Below are positions 55,208-63,589 of a stretch of 64,000 nucleotides of DNA, piece after piece. Made by a program: the position numbers and the translations under genes. The notes below the pieces were generated by a model, which was not told the origin of the DNA, ran no database searches, and saw only the letters and a list, made by a program, of their open reading frames with translations. This DNA is from an uncultured Lachnospiraceae bacterium (GTDB taxonomy: Bacteria; Bacillota; Clostridia; Lachnospirales; Lachnospiraceae): positions 124,001 through 188,000 of the forward strand of contig CAMUMG010000003.1 of NCBI GenBank assembly GCA_947089905.1, read 5' to 3'. Every line of letters starts with the position of its first letter. Within the stretch, counting starts at the first letter, position 1.

Positions 55208-57037
55208 TGTTAATTGTTGAATTTTTTCCATAAAGCTTGCCCGATTAAATTGGAGCATCATATAATAGCCATCTGCAATATCTTCTAATTCTACTATAAT
55301 TTCTTTAGCTATCCTAGCTCCTGTCCATTCTGCTTCTTCTCTTGTCATGTCCTGATGATATCTTTTAACAATCTCGTTTGGAATGTGAATTCCTGCAACT
55401 TCATTTTTTATAAAAACTGCATTTTTATAACTGGTAAGAGGCATAATTCCACATAAAATCTTTGTTGAAACTTTCTGTTTAATCTGTGCAATTCGTTCTA
55501 TATCTTCTTTTGAATAGATTGGTTGAGTTAAAAAGAAAGAAGCCCCTGCTTCAATTTTTCTTTCCATCCGTTCTATGACCTTTTCTAAATTAGGAAAATT
55601 ATAATTTAGTGCTCCTCCATAAATAAAAGGATCCTTTTCAAAATGTTCCCGGTTCATTTCTTTCACATAGTGCATCAATGGAATAGAATAATAATCAAAA
55701 ACCCCTGTTGTTTTTGTCCGAGCATTTTGTGGTACAGGATCTCCTGTCACTAATAATAGATTGCGAATATCACTAACATATGCTCCAAGAAGGGTGGCTC
55801 TCATAGAGATCATATTTCGATCTCTGCAACATATATGTGGCATAACTGGCATCTGTGTTATATGATGTAATTTGCATGCCATAAGAATAGAATCAATTCG
55901 ACTTTTTCCCATAGGAGAATCCGCAATTGTAATCATATCTACACTACATTGTTTTAATATTTTAGCAGCGGCTAGGATTTTAGAATCATCTGCATCATAA
56001 GGTGGATCTAGTTCACAGGCAATCACTTTTTTCCCCTCTGATAGTTTCTTATAAAAATCATTTTTCTTTGGTTGTTTTTCTTGTAATACTGACTGTTTTA
56101 CTTGTGGTTTAAAATGGACTGTCATTTGCTTTTCATTCTTATTTATCTGTACTAGTTTCTTATTTAAGGCACGAATATATTCTGGGGTACTTCCACAACA
56201 CGCTCCTATTATTGTGGCACCCATTTTACAAATCTGCTTCATATTATCTGCAAAATACTCTGCATTATTTACAAAAACCATTCTATTTTGAAGCTGTTCA
56301 GGATATCCAGCGTTTGGTACAACTACAAAATACTTTTCTTTTGACTGAATGGATTCTGGAAAAAGTAGCGTTTTTGTCAAAGTCAGCATATGTCCAGAAC
56401 CAATTCCACAATTAAATCCTACTGCATCGGTTGCAGGATGTAATGCCATCTTTTCTAAAATTCTTTGTGCACTTAATCCATTTCCCGCATATCCATTTTG
56501 CTCTAATGCCACTTGTGTCATTACAAACATATCTGGATTTTTTTCTTTCACATATTGTGCAATCTTTAATGGAGTTTGTTCCTCTGAAAACGTTTCACAT
56601 ACAATAGCATCAACCCCTCTTGAAAGAAAAATATCTACAATTTCACAATATTCCTTCCATGCCTCTTTCTCTTTTTCTTCTGGAAGAGATCCTAAAATTG
56701 GCCCAATATCTCCCGCCAGAAAGGGAGATATTTTTGTTTGTTCTCTAAATTCTTTTATTGTCTGTTTTGCAATATTGAGTGCTGCCTCAATTCGTTTTGT
56801 TCTTTCCTTTCCAGAACTTTTTAGTGTAATCTTATTTGCCGCAAATGTATTTGTACGTATTAACATTGCACCAGCTTCTAAATACTGTCTATGAATTTTT
56901 GCAATGACTTCTGGTGCAGTAAGGTTTGCATCTTCTGGCAAACCTGTTGCTCCTTCCAAATTTAAGCCCGCATAATAAGTTCCCATTGCACCATCCGTCA
57001 AAAGATAATGTTTCTTTAAATACTCTCTTAATGTCAA
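55136..57037 (-). CDS. Bifunctional homocysteine methyltransferase / methylenetetrahydrofolate reductase
   Basis: Fusion of a homocysteine S-methyltransferase barrel (residues 1-295; Asp/Gly-rich start LLTDGAMGTY, zinc Cys in GFNCG and GACCGST) with a MetF-type flavoprotein (330-610; ACELDPP, LLLVTGDP, FLTQPIYS, CGIMPLTS). MetF makes the methyl-THF used by MetH encoded next. Normal fusions end near FNRASFMEKI; here about 24 further residues are encoded by a GC-rich hairpin element. ATG at 57037 with promoter 45 bases upstream. First gene of the met/ppx/ppk run. Confidence 0.92.
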   Translation of the reverse strand: MTLREYLKKHYLLTDGAMGTYYAGLNLEGATGLPEDANLTAPEVIAKIHRQYLEAGAMLIRTNTFAANKITLKSSGKERTKRIEAALNIAKQTIKEFREQTKISPFLAGDIGPILGSLPEEKEKEAWKEYCEIVDIFLSRGVDAIVCETFSEEQTPLKIAQYVKEKNPDMFVMTQVALEQNGYAGNGLSAQRILEKMALHPATDAVGFNCGIGSGHMLTLTKTLLFPESIQSKEKYFVVVPNAGYPEQLQNRMVFVNNAEYFADNMKQICKMGATIIGACCGSTPEYIRALNKKLVQINKNEKQMTVHFKPQVKQSVLQEKQPKKNDFYKKLSEGKKVIACELDPPYDADDSKILAAAKILKQCSVDMITIADSPMGKSRIDSILMACKLHHITQMPVMPHICCRDRNMISMRATLLGAYVSDIRNLLLVTGDPVPQNARTKTTGVFDYYSIPLMHYVKEMNREHFEKDPFIYGGALNYNFPNLEKVIERMERKIEAGASFFLTQPIYSKEDIERIAQIKQKVSTKILCGIMPLTSYKNAVFIKNEVAGIHIPNEIVKRYHQDMTREEAEWTGARIAKEIIVELEDIADGYYMMLQFNRASFMEKIQQLTAVAGTAKAVCPTAMKQSTSLSCS

Positions 57038-57080
57038 GTAAAATCCTCCCTGTCTTTTTCACCTGTAAAATCTTTTTTTA

Positions 57081-57110
57081 AGTATAGCACATCCCTTACT
57101 TTTGTGTAAA
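57081..57110 (-). promoter_or_regulatory. Promoter of the methionine/polyphosphate gene run
   Basis: Minus strand TTTACA (57105-57110), 18-bp spacer, TATACT (57081-57086). The leader is too short for a SAM or cobalamin riboswitch. Confidence 0.65.
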
Positions 57111-57133
57111 GCATATGACTAATATCTCTATAC

Positions 57134-57162
57134 TTGCTTTTTTTTAATAGTAGAGCTATACT
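57134..57162 (+). promoter_or_regulatory. Promoter of the second MATE gene
   Basis: TTGCTT (57134-57139), 17-bp spacer, TATACT (57157-57162), 25 bases before the ATG. Confidence 0.65.
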
Positions 57163-57186
57163 AATATAAAAGGACGTGAATTACAA

Positions 57187-58620
57187 ATGAATTTAAAACC
57201 TATTTTTTCAAATCGTTTCTCTCAACACCTGTTTTCTTTTTTTTCTGTGGATCATATGTTGCCTAAAGATATTTTAGGATCTGTCCCAAGTACAAAACAG
57301 GCATATACTACTTTTCTTTCTGTAGCTTGGCCATCTGCCCTAGAATCTTTATTAGTTGGGCTTGTTGGTTCTATTGATACTATGATGGTTGGATCATTAG
57401 GTCAGGGTGCTATTGCTGCTGTTGGAATTACAAATCAGCCTAAATTTATTTTACTTGCTATGATTTTTTCTTTAAATGTCGGTGTGACTGCTGTAGTTGC
57501 AAGACGAAAAGGACAAAATGATCAAGAGGGAGCAAATAAAACATTACGTACTGCTATTTTATTAAGTTTTATGATCTCTTTATTTACTTCTTTATTAGGT
57601 TTTATTTTTGCCAAAGAAATTATGTTGATTGCTGGGGCAGAGGAAAATTATTTACAAGATGCGATTCATTATTTTCAAATCTTAGTAATTGGTATTGTAT
57701 TTACTTCGCTAAATTTAACAATCAATGCTGCCCAACGAGGATGTGGCAACACGAGAATTGCAATGAAAACCAATATTATTGCAAATGTTATTAATTTAAT
57801 ATTCAATTATCTATTGATTAATGGAGTTGGTCCATTTCCACGTATGGAAGTAAGAGGTGCTGCACTAGCTACTGTATTAGGCGCATTTGCTTCTTTAATT
57901 ATCTCCATCCTCGCACTTTTAAAAAGGGATTCTTATGTAAACCTTTTCTATCGATGTAGTTGGAAATTTCGTCGGACAGTTCTTGCACCAGTAATGAAAG
58001 TCAGTAGTAGTGCATTAGTGGAACAGGTATTTATGCGAATTGGCTTTTTAGCATATGCTGCTATTGTTGCCAGACTTGGAACTACAGCGTATGCAACACA
58101 TCTGATCTGTATGAATATTTTAAATCTCTCTTTTTGTTTTGGCGATGGATTTGGAATTGCCGCTTCTTCTTTAGTTGGACAAAACCTCGGTGCAACACGA
58201 CCTGATATTGCCTCTATTTATGGAAAGATTGGACAGAGAGCAGCTTTTATTGCCTCTACTGTATTATTTTTAATTTTTATTTTTGCAAGACATCCTTTAA
58301 TCTGGTTATTTAATAAAGATAGTGAAGTCATTTTATTAGGAGGACAGATTATGATCTTAATGGCACTCTCTACTCATTTTCAGACTTCACAGGTTGTTTT
58401 AAATGGCTGTCTGCGTGGAGCTGGAGATTCTGCCTATGTAGCAGTAACTTCTATGATTAGTATTGCCATTGTACGACCAATTTTAACATGGGTTTTATGT
58501 TTTCCAATGGGACTTGGACTTGCAGGAGCATGGATCTCTTTAATCATCGATCAAGGATTTCGCTTTTTAGCTTCTTTTATGCGGTTTAACAGTGGAAAAT
58601 GGAGTAAAATAAATTTATAA
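57187..58620 (+). CDS. MATE family efflux transporter
   Basis: 477 residues, twelve membrane helices in two halves. An N-terminal soluble extension of about 35 residues precedes the first helix (WPSALESLLVGLVGSIDTMM). MATE repeats are seen at GAIAAVGITNQP and in the C-half (ATHLICMNILNLSF). Not closely alike to the other MATE of the window. Weak ribosome binding site (AGGA, 11 bases away). Substrate unknown. Confidence 0.92.
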   Translation: MNLKPIFSNRFSQHLFSFFSVDHMLPKDILGSVPSTKQAYTTFLSVAWPSALESLLVGLVGSIDTMMVGSLGQGAIAAVGITNQPKFILLAMIFSLNVGVTAVVARRKGQNDQEGANKTLRTAILLSFMISLFTSLLGFIFAKEIMLIAGAEENYLQDAIHYFQILVIGIVFTSLNLTINAAQRGCGNTRIAMKTNIIANVINLIFNYLLINGVGPFPRMEVRGAALATVLGAFASLIISILALLKRDSYVNLFYRCSWKFRRTVLAPVMKVSSSALVEQVFMRIGFLAYAAIVARLGTTAYATHLICMNILNLSFCFGDGFGIAASSLVGQNLGATRPDIASIYGKIGQRAAFIASTVLFLIFIFARHPLIWLFNKDSEVILLGGQIMILMALSTHFQTSQVVLNGCLRGAGDSAYVAVTSMISIAIVRPILTWVLCFPMGLGLAGAWISLIIDQGFRFLASFMRFNSGKWSKINL

Positions 58621-58633
58621 AATAAAAATCTAA

Positions 58634-58678
58634 AAAGCAGATATCCAAAAAATGAATGTATTTTTGGATATCTGCTTT
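58634..58678. terminator. Bidirectional terminator
   Basis: Perfect 18-bp stem (58634-58651 with 58661-58678) with A- and T-runs, between the convergent MATE and thrS genes. Confidence 0.85.
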
Positions 58679-58749
58679 CCAATTTCTAGTAAAAATAAAT
58701 TTCTGCGTTTGTTGTGTTAAAAATTCACGTATAGTATGAAACAGCTCTA

Positions 58750-60711
58750 TTATTCCTGTTTTTCTTCTACTTCAATCTTTCTAATTGTTTTGTTGCGAAT
58801 TTCTTCACAAACTGTATTGATAAAGTCAGACAATTTTTTCTGTCCCTCATCTCCTAAAAATCTGCTGCGTACTGCTACTAAGCCTTCTTCCTCTTCTTTT
58901 TGTCCTACTACTAACATATAAGGAATACGCTGTAATCTTGTTTCACGAATTTTATATCCTATTTTTTCTGCGCGGTTATCTACTGTTGCTAAAATTTTAT
59001 TTTTGGTAAGTTCTGCTTTTACTTTTTCTGCATAGTCATTATATTTCTCTGAAATCGGAAGAACTCGAACTTGTTCTGGACAAAGCCATGTCGGAAATTT
59101 TCCTGCATATTTTTCAATCAGCCAAGCAAGTGTTCTTTCATAACATCCTATACTGGTTCTGTGAATAATAAATGGGCGGACTTTATTTCCATTTTGATCT
59201 ACATAATACATATCAAATTGCTCTGCAAGTGCTAGGTCAAGCTGAATCGTTATCATAGTATCTTCTTTTCCATATACATTTTTTGCCTGAATGTCTAACT
59301 TTGGTCCATAAAATGCGGCTTCCCCATCTGCCTCTGTAAAATTTAAGTTTAATTCATGGAGAAATTCTCGCATCATTCCCTGTGTCTTTTCCCAATACTC
59401 TGGCGATCCAATATATTTTTCTCTATTATTGGAGTCCCATTTAGACAGTCGATACGTAACATCATCTTGAAGCCCTAATGTTGTCAGACAGTAAACAGCA
59501 AGTTCTACACAGCCTTTAAATTCTTCTCCAATTTGATCTGGACGTACAATTAAATGTGCCTCTGAAATTGTAAACTGGCGAACTCTTGTTAGACCGTGCA
59601 TCTCTCCCGAATCTTCATTTCTAAATAAAGTTGAAGTTTCTCCATATCGAATTGGCAGATCTCTATAACTTTTTTGACTTGCTTTATAGACATAATATTG
59701 GAATGGACAGGTCATAGGGCGCAGTGCAAATACCTCGTCATCTTTTTCTTCCTCTCCAAGCACAAACATTCCCTCTTTATAGTGATCCCAGTGTCCTGAA
59801 ATCTTATACAGATCACTCTTTGCCATCAATGGTGTTTTTGTTCTGACATAACCACGACTTTCTTCTTCATCTTCAATCCAGCGTTGAAGCGTTTGAATAA
59901 TTTTTGTTCCCTTTGGCATCAAAAGAGGAAGTCCCTGACCAATTACATCTACTGTAGTAAATAACTCCATTTCACGTCCTAGTTTATTATGATCTCTTTT
60001 TTTGATATCCTCTAAATGTGCAAGATATTCTTCTAAATCTGCATTTTTCGTAAACGCTGTTCCATATACTCTGGTCAGCATCTTATTTTTTTCACTGCCT
60101 CTCCAATATGCTCCTGAGGAAGAAATCAGTTTAATTGCTTTAATTGGTTTTGTACTCATTAAGTGAGGACCTGCACACAGATCCACAAAATCCCCCTGCT
60201 GGTAGAAAGAGATTTCTTCATCCTCTGGTAGATCCTGAATTAATTCTACTTTATATGGTTCTTTTCTTTCTTCCATTAATTGAATTGCCTCTTGTCTTGG
60301 CAAAGTAAAGCGTTTTAATTCTTCTCCCTCTTTTATAATCTTTTTCATTTCCTTTTCTAATTCATCTAATGCTGCACGATCAAATGGTGGACAGTCAAAA
60401 TCATAATAAAAACCAGTATCTATCGATGGCCCAATCGCAAGCTTTGTTTCTGGATATAGGCGTTTTACTGCCTGTGCAAGCACATGAGATGTTGTATGGC
60501 GGTACGCTGCTTTTCCTTCTTCATCATTAAAAGTTAAAATATTTAATTCACAGTCTGAATCTACTACAGTACGTAGATCCACTGTCTTTTGGTTGATTTC
60601 TCCTGCACAGGCTACTCGTGCCAGACCTTCACTGATATCTCTTGCAATCTCCAAAACCGTTTTTGAATCACTATATTCTTTTACTGATCCATCTTTTAAT
60701 GTAATCTTCAT
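58750..60711 (-). CDS. thrS: Threonyl-tRNA synthetase
   Basis: Charges tRNA-Thr. TGS domain (1-62), editing/SAD domain with HTTSHVLAQA (H-x3-H) and CAGPHL, class II catalytic core with RPMTCPFQYYVY and motif 3 (GCYERTLAWLIE), and the anticodon-binding domain (545-650). About 653 residues from the ATG at 60711. The longer frame start at 60726 begins in the ribosome binding site GGAGGAG. Controlled by the T-box leader just upstream. Confidence 0.97.
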   Translation of the reverse strand: MKITLKDGSVKEYSDSKTVLEIARDISEGLARVACAGEINQKTVDLRTVVDSDCELNILTFNDEEGKAAYRHTTSHVLAQAVKRLYPETKLAIGPSIDTGFYYDFDCPPFDRAALDELEKEMKKIIKEGEELKRFTLPRQEAIQLMEERKEPYKVELIQDLPEDEEISFYQQGDFVDLCAGPHLMSTKPIKAIKLISSSGAYWRGSEKNKMLTRVYGTAFTKNADLEEYLAHLEDIKKRDHNKLGREMELFTTVDVIGQGLPLLMPKGTKIIQTLQRWIEDEEESRGYVRTKTPLMAKSDLYKISGHWDHYKEGMFVLGEEEKDDEVFALRPMTCPFQYYVYKASQKSYRDLPIRYGETSTLFRNEDSGEMHGLTRVRQFTISEAHLIVRPDQIGEEFKGCVELAVYCLTTLGLQDDVTYRLSKWDSNNREKYIGSPEYWEKTQGMMREFLHELNLNFTEADGEAAFYGPKLDIQAKNVYGKEDTMITIQLDLALAEQFDMYYVDQNGNKVRPFIIHRTSIGCYERTLAWLIEKYAGKFPTWLCPEQVRVLPISEKYNDYAEKVKAELTKNKILATVDNRAEKIGYKIRETRLQRIPYMLVVGQKEEEEGLVAVRSRFLGDEGQKKLSDFINTVCEEIRNKTIRKIEVEEKQE

Positions 60712-60731
60712 TTTAATCTCCTCCATTAGAA

Positions 60732-60994
60732 TAAAAAAAACTCGTTCCTTTCCTCTTTCGCTGTATCATAACAGACGAAAGGGAAAAGGGACGAGTATTG
60801 ACTCGTGGTTCCACCCTCTTTGGCTTATATAAAACCCACTTCATTCGACGATAACGGAATCACCGGGCTGGATTAGAGCCACTCCGAGGTAGTATTCGGC
60901 AGGTTGTACAATGGAATATTTTCAGCAAATCATATTCCTCTCTGGAAAGTGTCCACTGCTTACTCTTCTCATCACTGCATTTTCCTAATTGATG
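60732..60994 (-). ncRNA. T-box leader (threonine), with antiterminator and terminator
   Basis: The minus-strand leader of thrS carries the invariant T-box AGAGGGTGGAACCACG (60804-60819). The terminator is a long stem with ends ACTCGT/ACGAGT (60740-60796) followed by eight T's. Upstream, Stem I contains an AGAGAGGAA region and, near its 3' side, GAAT-ACT-ACC, where ACT (Thr) is the probable specifier codon. Uncharged tRNA-Thr would pair with it and with the T-box to allow read-through into thrS. Confidence 0.93.
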
Positions 60995-61000
60995 GAATTA

Positions 61001-61028
61001 ATTATAGCACCTGAAACTAAATTGTCAA
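61001..61028 (-). promoter_or_regulatory. Promoter of the thrS T-box transcript
   Basis: Minus strand TTGACA (61023-61028), 16-bp spacer, TATAAT (61001-61006), both perfect; predicted start near 60994. Confidence 0.9.
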
Positions 61029-61058
61029 GAGGAAAATTTTTTTCATATATTTAAGTTT

Positions 61059-61448
61059 CTAACTTATCAGCTTTAAGAATGTTGTTCTAATTTCTTGTGT
61101 AGTATCTAATTTAACTTTATAGCTTTCCATTTCTTCTATGTTCTTTTTCTCTACAGCCGCTGCATAATTAATTCTCCACTCTTTTGGCATGGTAATAAAT
61201 TGAATAAGATAGTCTTCACAAAATTTCTTTTTTCGTTCTTCTGGTTTAATTGATTTGTTTAATGTTACTTTTAACATACTGGCATTTAACATTGTAGTAA
61301 AGATATCGTATACATCTAATTTCTCCATTTCCAGTTTTGCTGCTTTTTCATCTCCCTTTTGTTGCAACTCTTTTATCTGTCGCTGCATCTTTACTTTGCC
61401 CTGTGTTAAATAAGCTTCCATTTGTTGTTTTAATTCACTTACTTCCAT
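61059..61448 (-). CDS. Conserved-looking small helical protein, unknown function
   Basis: 129 residues, no signal or membrane segment, almost entirely charged amphipathic helix (SELKQQMEAYLTQGKVKMQR ..., then LDVYDIFTTMLNASML). The ribosome binding site GGAGAAGG lies before the ATG, and codon use is like the neighbours, so it is a real gene. I recognise no domain. No operon partner: thrS has its own promoter just downstream. Function cannot be assigned. Confidence 0.7.
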   Translation of the reverse strand: MEVSELKQQMEAYLTQGKVKMQRQIKELQQKGDEKAAKLEMEKLDVYDIFTTMLNASMLKVTLNKSIKPEERKKKFCEDYLIQFITMPKEWRINYAAAVEKKNIEEMESYKVKLDTTQEIRTTFLKLIS

Positions 61449-61696
61449 AATAAACCTTCTCCACTCTCATAATAATTTATTATAATACTACCTTTTTCCA
61501 TACAACTTGTCAATAACATATGTCAGCAATTCATCCCACGACTAAATGTTCATGTACGTTAAAGAAGAAAGAAACCGAAAACAAGAAATAGACCGTTAGC
61601 ATCACACTATTTCGAACCCAAGAAAAAAGACTAAAAGAAAAGCATTGTGGAAATGTGCATAACAGGCTATGGAATCCCTCTCTTCCCTCATATCAT
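61449..61696. other. Intergenic stretch at the border of the RiPP island
   Basis: 248 bases with no open frame, hairpin or repeat I can support. It marks a visible change in composition between the AT-rich core to the left and the more G+C-rich HxlR/RiPP genes to the right. Confidence 0.5.
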
Positions 61697-62023
61697 TTAG
61701 GAAAGTTGTTTTTTATAGTTTATCCCCCATTCTTCCATAGCCATAATGATAGGGTACATAGACCGTCCTAAATCATTTAAGGCGTATTCCACACGAGGCG
61801 GCACTTCCGGGTAAACAGTACGGGTAATAATTTCGTCTGCTTCCATAGAGCGCAAACTATCCGTTAAAACTTTTTGGCTGATACCCTCTAAAGATTTTTT
61901 TAATTCATTGAAACGCCATGAACGCTGTAAAAGGTTACGCAAGATAAGTAATTTCCATTTACTTCCGATAAGCTGTACGGTTGTTGCTACTGGACATTCT
62001 GGCAGTTCTTCTTTTGTCAGCAT
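61697..62023 (-). CDS. HxlR family transcriptional regulator
   Basis: 108-residue winged-helix regulator. It has the family's N-terminal Cys (ECPVATTVQLIG, Cys near residue 10), a known redox/electrophile-sensing position, followed by WKLLILRNLL, RFNELKKSLEGISQKVLT and the wing (YPEVPPRVEYALNDLG). Divergent from the peptide, radical SAM and nitroreductase genes, so it probably controls them. ATG behind AAAGGAG. Confidence 0.92.
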   Translation of the reverse strand: MLTKEELPECPVATTVQLIGSKWKLLILRNLLQRSWRFNELKKSLEGISQKVLTDSLRSMEADEIITRTVYPEVPPRVEYALNDLGRSMYPIIMAMEEWGINYKKQLS

Positions 62024-62058
62024 AAAATAGCTCCTTTCAAAAGTTCAAAAAAGAATGT

Positions 62059-62174
62059 TGTACTCTAATTATAATATAACAATCGCTTCCGTTCAAGAGG
62101 AGTTACAAAAAGGTGACTAAGTAATAGATTTGTGCGTACTTTTTTTCGTTTTCATCACGTTGTACAATGTACTC
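62059..62174. promoter_or_regulatory. Divergent promoter region of the HxlR/RiPP locus
   Basis: HxlR side: minus strand TTGAAC (62091-62096), 17-bp spacer, TATAAT (62068-62073). RiPP side: TACAAT (62163-62168) as likely -10 with a poor -35. The heptamer TGTACTC occurs at both transcript starts (62059-62065 and 62168-62174), the second next to palindromic TGTACA, a candidate HxlR operator. A short AGGAAC/GTTCCT hairpin (62176-62193) follows in the peptide leader. Confidence 0.55.
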
Positions 62175-62218
62175 AAGGAACAAGAAAGTTCCTAAATTCA
62201 CAATGGAGGTATTGAAAA

Positions 62219-62431
62219 ATGGCACTCTCAAATTTAACTGGCTGGAATGAAAAATCTGCTACATCTGCTTGTGGAGCTTCAGACAAGCCGGAAGAAAAAC
62301 CCGCTGCTTGCGGTTCTGCTTGTGGGGCTTCAGACAAGCCAGAAGAAAAGCCTACTGCTTGCGGTTCTGCTTGTGGGGCTTCAGACAAACCGGAAGAAAA
62401 GCCTGCTGCTTGTGGAGCTTCGGACAAATAA
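62219..62431 (+). CDS. ACGX-repeat RiPP precursor peptide
   Basis: 70-residue peptide. A short leader (MALSNLTGWNEKSAT) is followed by three 17-residue repeats SACGASDKPEEKPAACG (residues 16-66, one Ala/Thr change) and ASDK. It has six Cys, each in an Ala-Cys-Gly-Ser/Ala context (Cys 18, 31, 35, 48, 52, 65), and is otherwise polar with Lys-Pro-Glu-Glu spacers and no other reactive aromatic except Trp9. ATG 62219 follows GGAGG. The radical SAM/SPASM gene follows 121 bases later. This matches the ACGX-repeat peptides of protein-family models. The modification is unknown; thioether bonds from the Cys are the best guess. The opposite-strand frame is a shadow. Confidence 0.9.
   Translation: MALSNLTGWNEKSATSACGASDKPEEKPAACGSACGASDKPEEKPTACGSACGASDKPEEKPAACGASDK
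62264..62428 (+). repeat. 51-bp tandem repeats within the precursor gene
   Basis: Three 51-bp copies (62264-62416) plus a 12-bp start of a fourth. Copies differ at a few third positions and one first position, i.e. they are old enough to drift yet kept in frame under selection for the protein repeat. Confidence 0.9.
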
Positions 62432-62552
62432 GGAGTTTTAATTCCAACAATCTCCGGTGGAGCTGTTGTTCTATCGGAGATACCCTCAAATAAAATCCGA
62501 TATTATCGGTTTTCAAATAAATATTAAATGGCTATCTAATGGAGGAAATAAC

Positions 62553-63587
62553 ATGAAACAATACTTTGCTTTTCAGTGGCATATTACGGACGAGTGCGAC
62601 CAACGCTGTAAACACTGTTACATTTTTTCTGAGAATAATTGTAAAAAACCGGATGCAATGGATTGGGCGCAAATGCAGGAAACTTTTTATAACTGTCTTG
62701 ATTTTTGTGAAGTTTATGGGAGGTTGCCCTATTTTTATATCACTGGCGGCGACCCTATTTTACACCAAGATTTTTGGCGGCTTCTTACTCTGATAAAAGA
62801 GCATGAAATCCCATTTACGATTTTAGGAAATCCGTTTCATTTGTCAAATGAGGTTTGTCAAAAATTGAAATCATATGGCTGTCAAAAATACCAGCTTTCC
62901 CTTGACGGAATGAAAGATACTCACGATTGGTTTCGTAAACCGGATTCTTTTGATTGTACTCTTGAAAAAATTGCTTGTATCAAAAAGGCGGGTATTCGTT
63001 CTGTCATTATGACTACAGTATCTGGTACGAACATTAAGGAAGTTCCCGATATAATTGATACTGTTGTTTCTGCTGGTGTTGATGTGTTTGCCTTTGCCCG
63101 TTACTGCCCCACCAGTGAAGAAAAAGACACGGGCATTTCTCCGCTTGAATACCGGGAATTGCTTGATATATGCTATAACAAATTTCAGAAATATGAAGCG
63201 GAGGGCTGTCACACCTATTTTAACAAAAAAGACCACCTTTGGACGCTTTATGAGTATGAAAAAGGGATTTTCAAAATCCCAGAAGACGTACAAGATAGCA
63301 TGATATACGGCGGCTGTAATTGTGGTAACTGTCACATGACAATCTTACCAACGGGAGATATCTACGCCTGCCGCCGGGTACAAGGCAGTAAAGTCGGAAA
63401 CGTATTTAATGACCGTCTTGCGGATATTTGGGTTTGTCAAATGGAAGCATATCGTGATTATACAAAATTTGAGAAATGTTCCAAGTGCGAGCTGCTTGCA
63501 TTTTGCCGTGGCTGTCCCGCAGTAGCAAGTGGTAAAGACGGAAATTTTTATGCAGCTGATCCACAATGCTGGAAGGAGATTGTTTGA
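62553..63587 (+). CDS. Radical SAM/SPASM peptide-modifying enzyme, ACGX system
   Basis: 344 residues from the ATG at 62553, behind GGAGG (an earlier frame start at 62457 has none). The radical SAM cluster motif Cys15-x3-Cys19-x2-Cys22 (CDQRCKHC) and the GGDP SAM-binding strand near residue 67 head the barrel. The C-terminal SPASM domain (from about 255) has Cys 255, 257, 260, 273, 295, 309, 312, 318, 321 and 339, enough for two auxiliary [4Fe-4S] clusters (CHMTILPTGDIYAC, CSKCELLAFCRGC). SPASM enzymes of this size make thioether or C-C links in peptides; the target is plainly the Cys-repeat peptide upstream. Its stop is 2 bases before the nitroreductase ATG. Confidence 0.92.
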   Translation: MKQYFAFQWHITDECDQRCKHCYIFSENNCKKPDAMDWAQMQETFYNCLDFCEVYGRLPYFYITGGDPILHQDFWRLLTLIKEHEIPFTILGNPFHLSNEVCQKLKSYGCQKYQLSLDGMKDTHDWFRKPDSFDCTLEKIACIKKAGIRSVIMTTVSGTNIKEVPDIIDTVVSAGVDVFAFARYCPTSEEKDTGISPLEYRELLDICYNKFQKYEAEGCHTYFNKKDHLWTLYEYEKGIFKIPEDVQDSMIYGGCNCGNCHMTILPTGDIYACRRVQGSKVGNVFNDRLADIWVCQMEAYRDYTKFEKCSKCELLAFCRGCPAVASGKDGNFYAADPQCWKEIV

Positions 63588-63589
63588 TT

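Noticed and set aside
57038-57186. Possible SAM or cobalamin riboswitch before the methionine genes
   Set aside because: The leader from the predicted promoter to the ATG is only about 40 bases and carries no conserved core.
62173-62427. Opposite-strand 84-codon repeat frame over the peptide gene
   Set aside because: No ribosome binding site, shadow of the 51-bp repeats; the plus-strand frame has GGAGG and the radical SAM partner.
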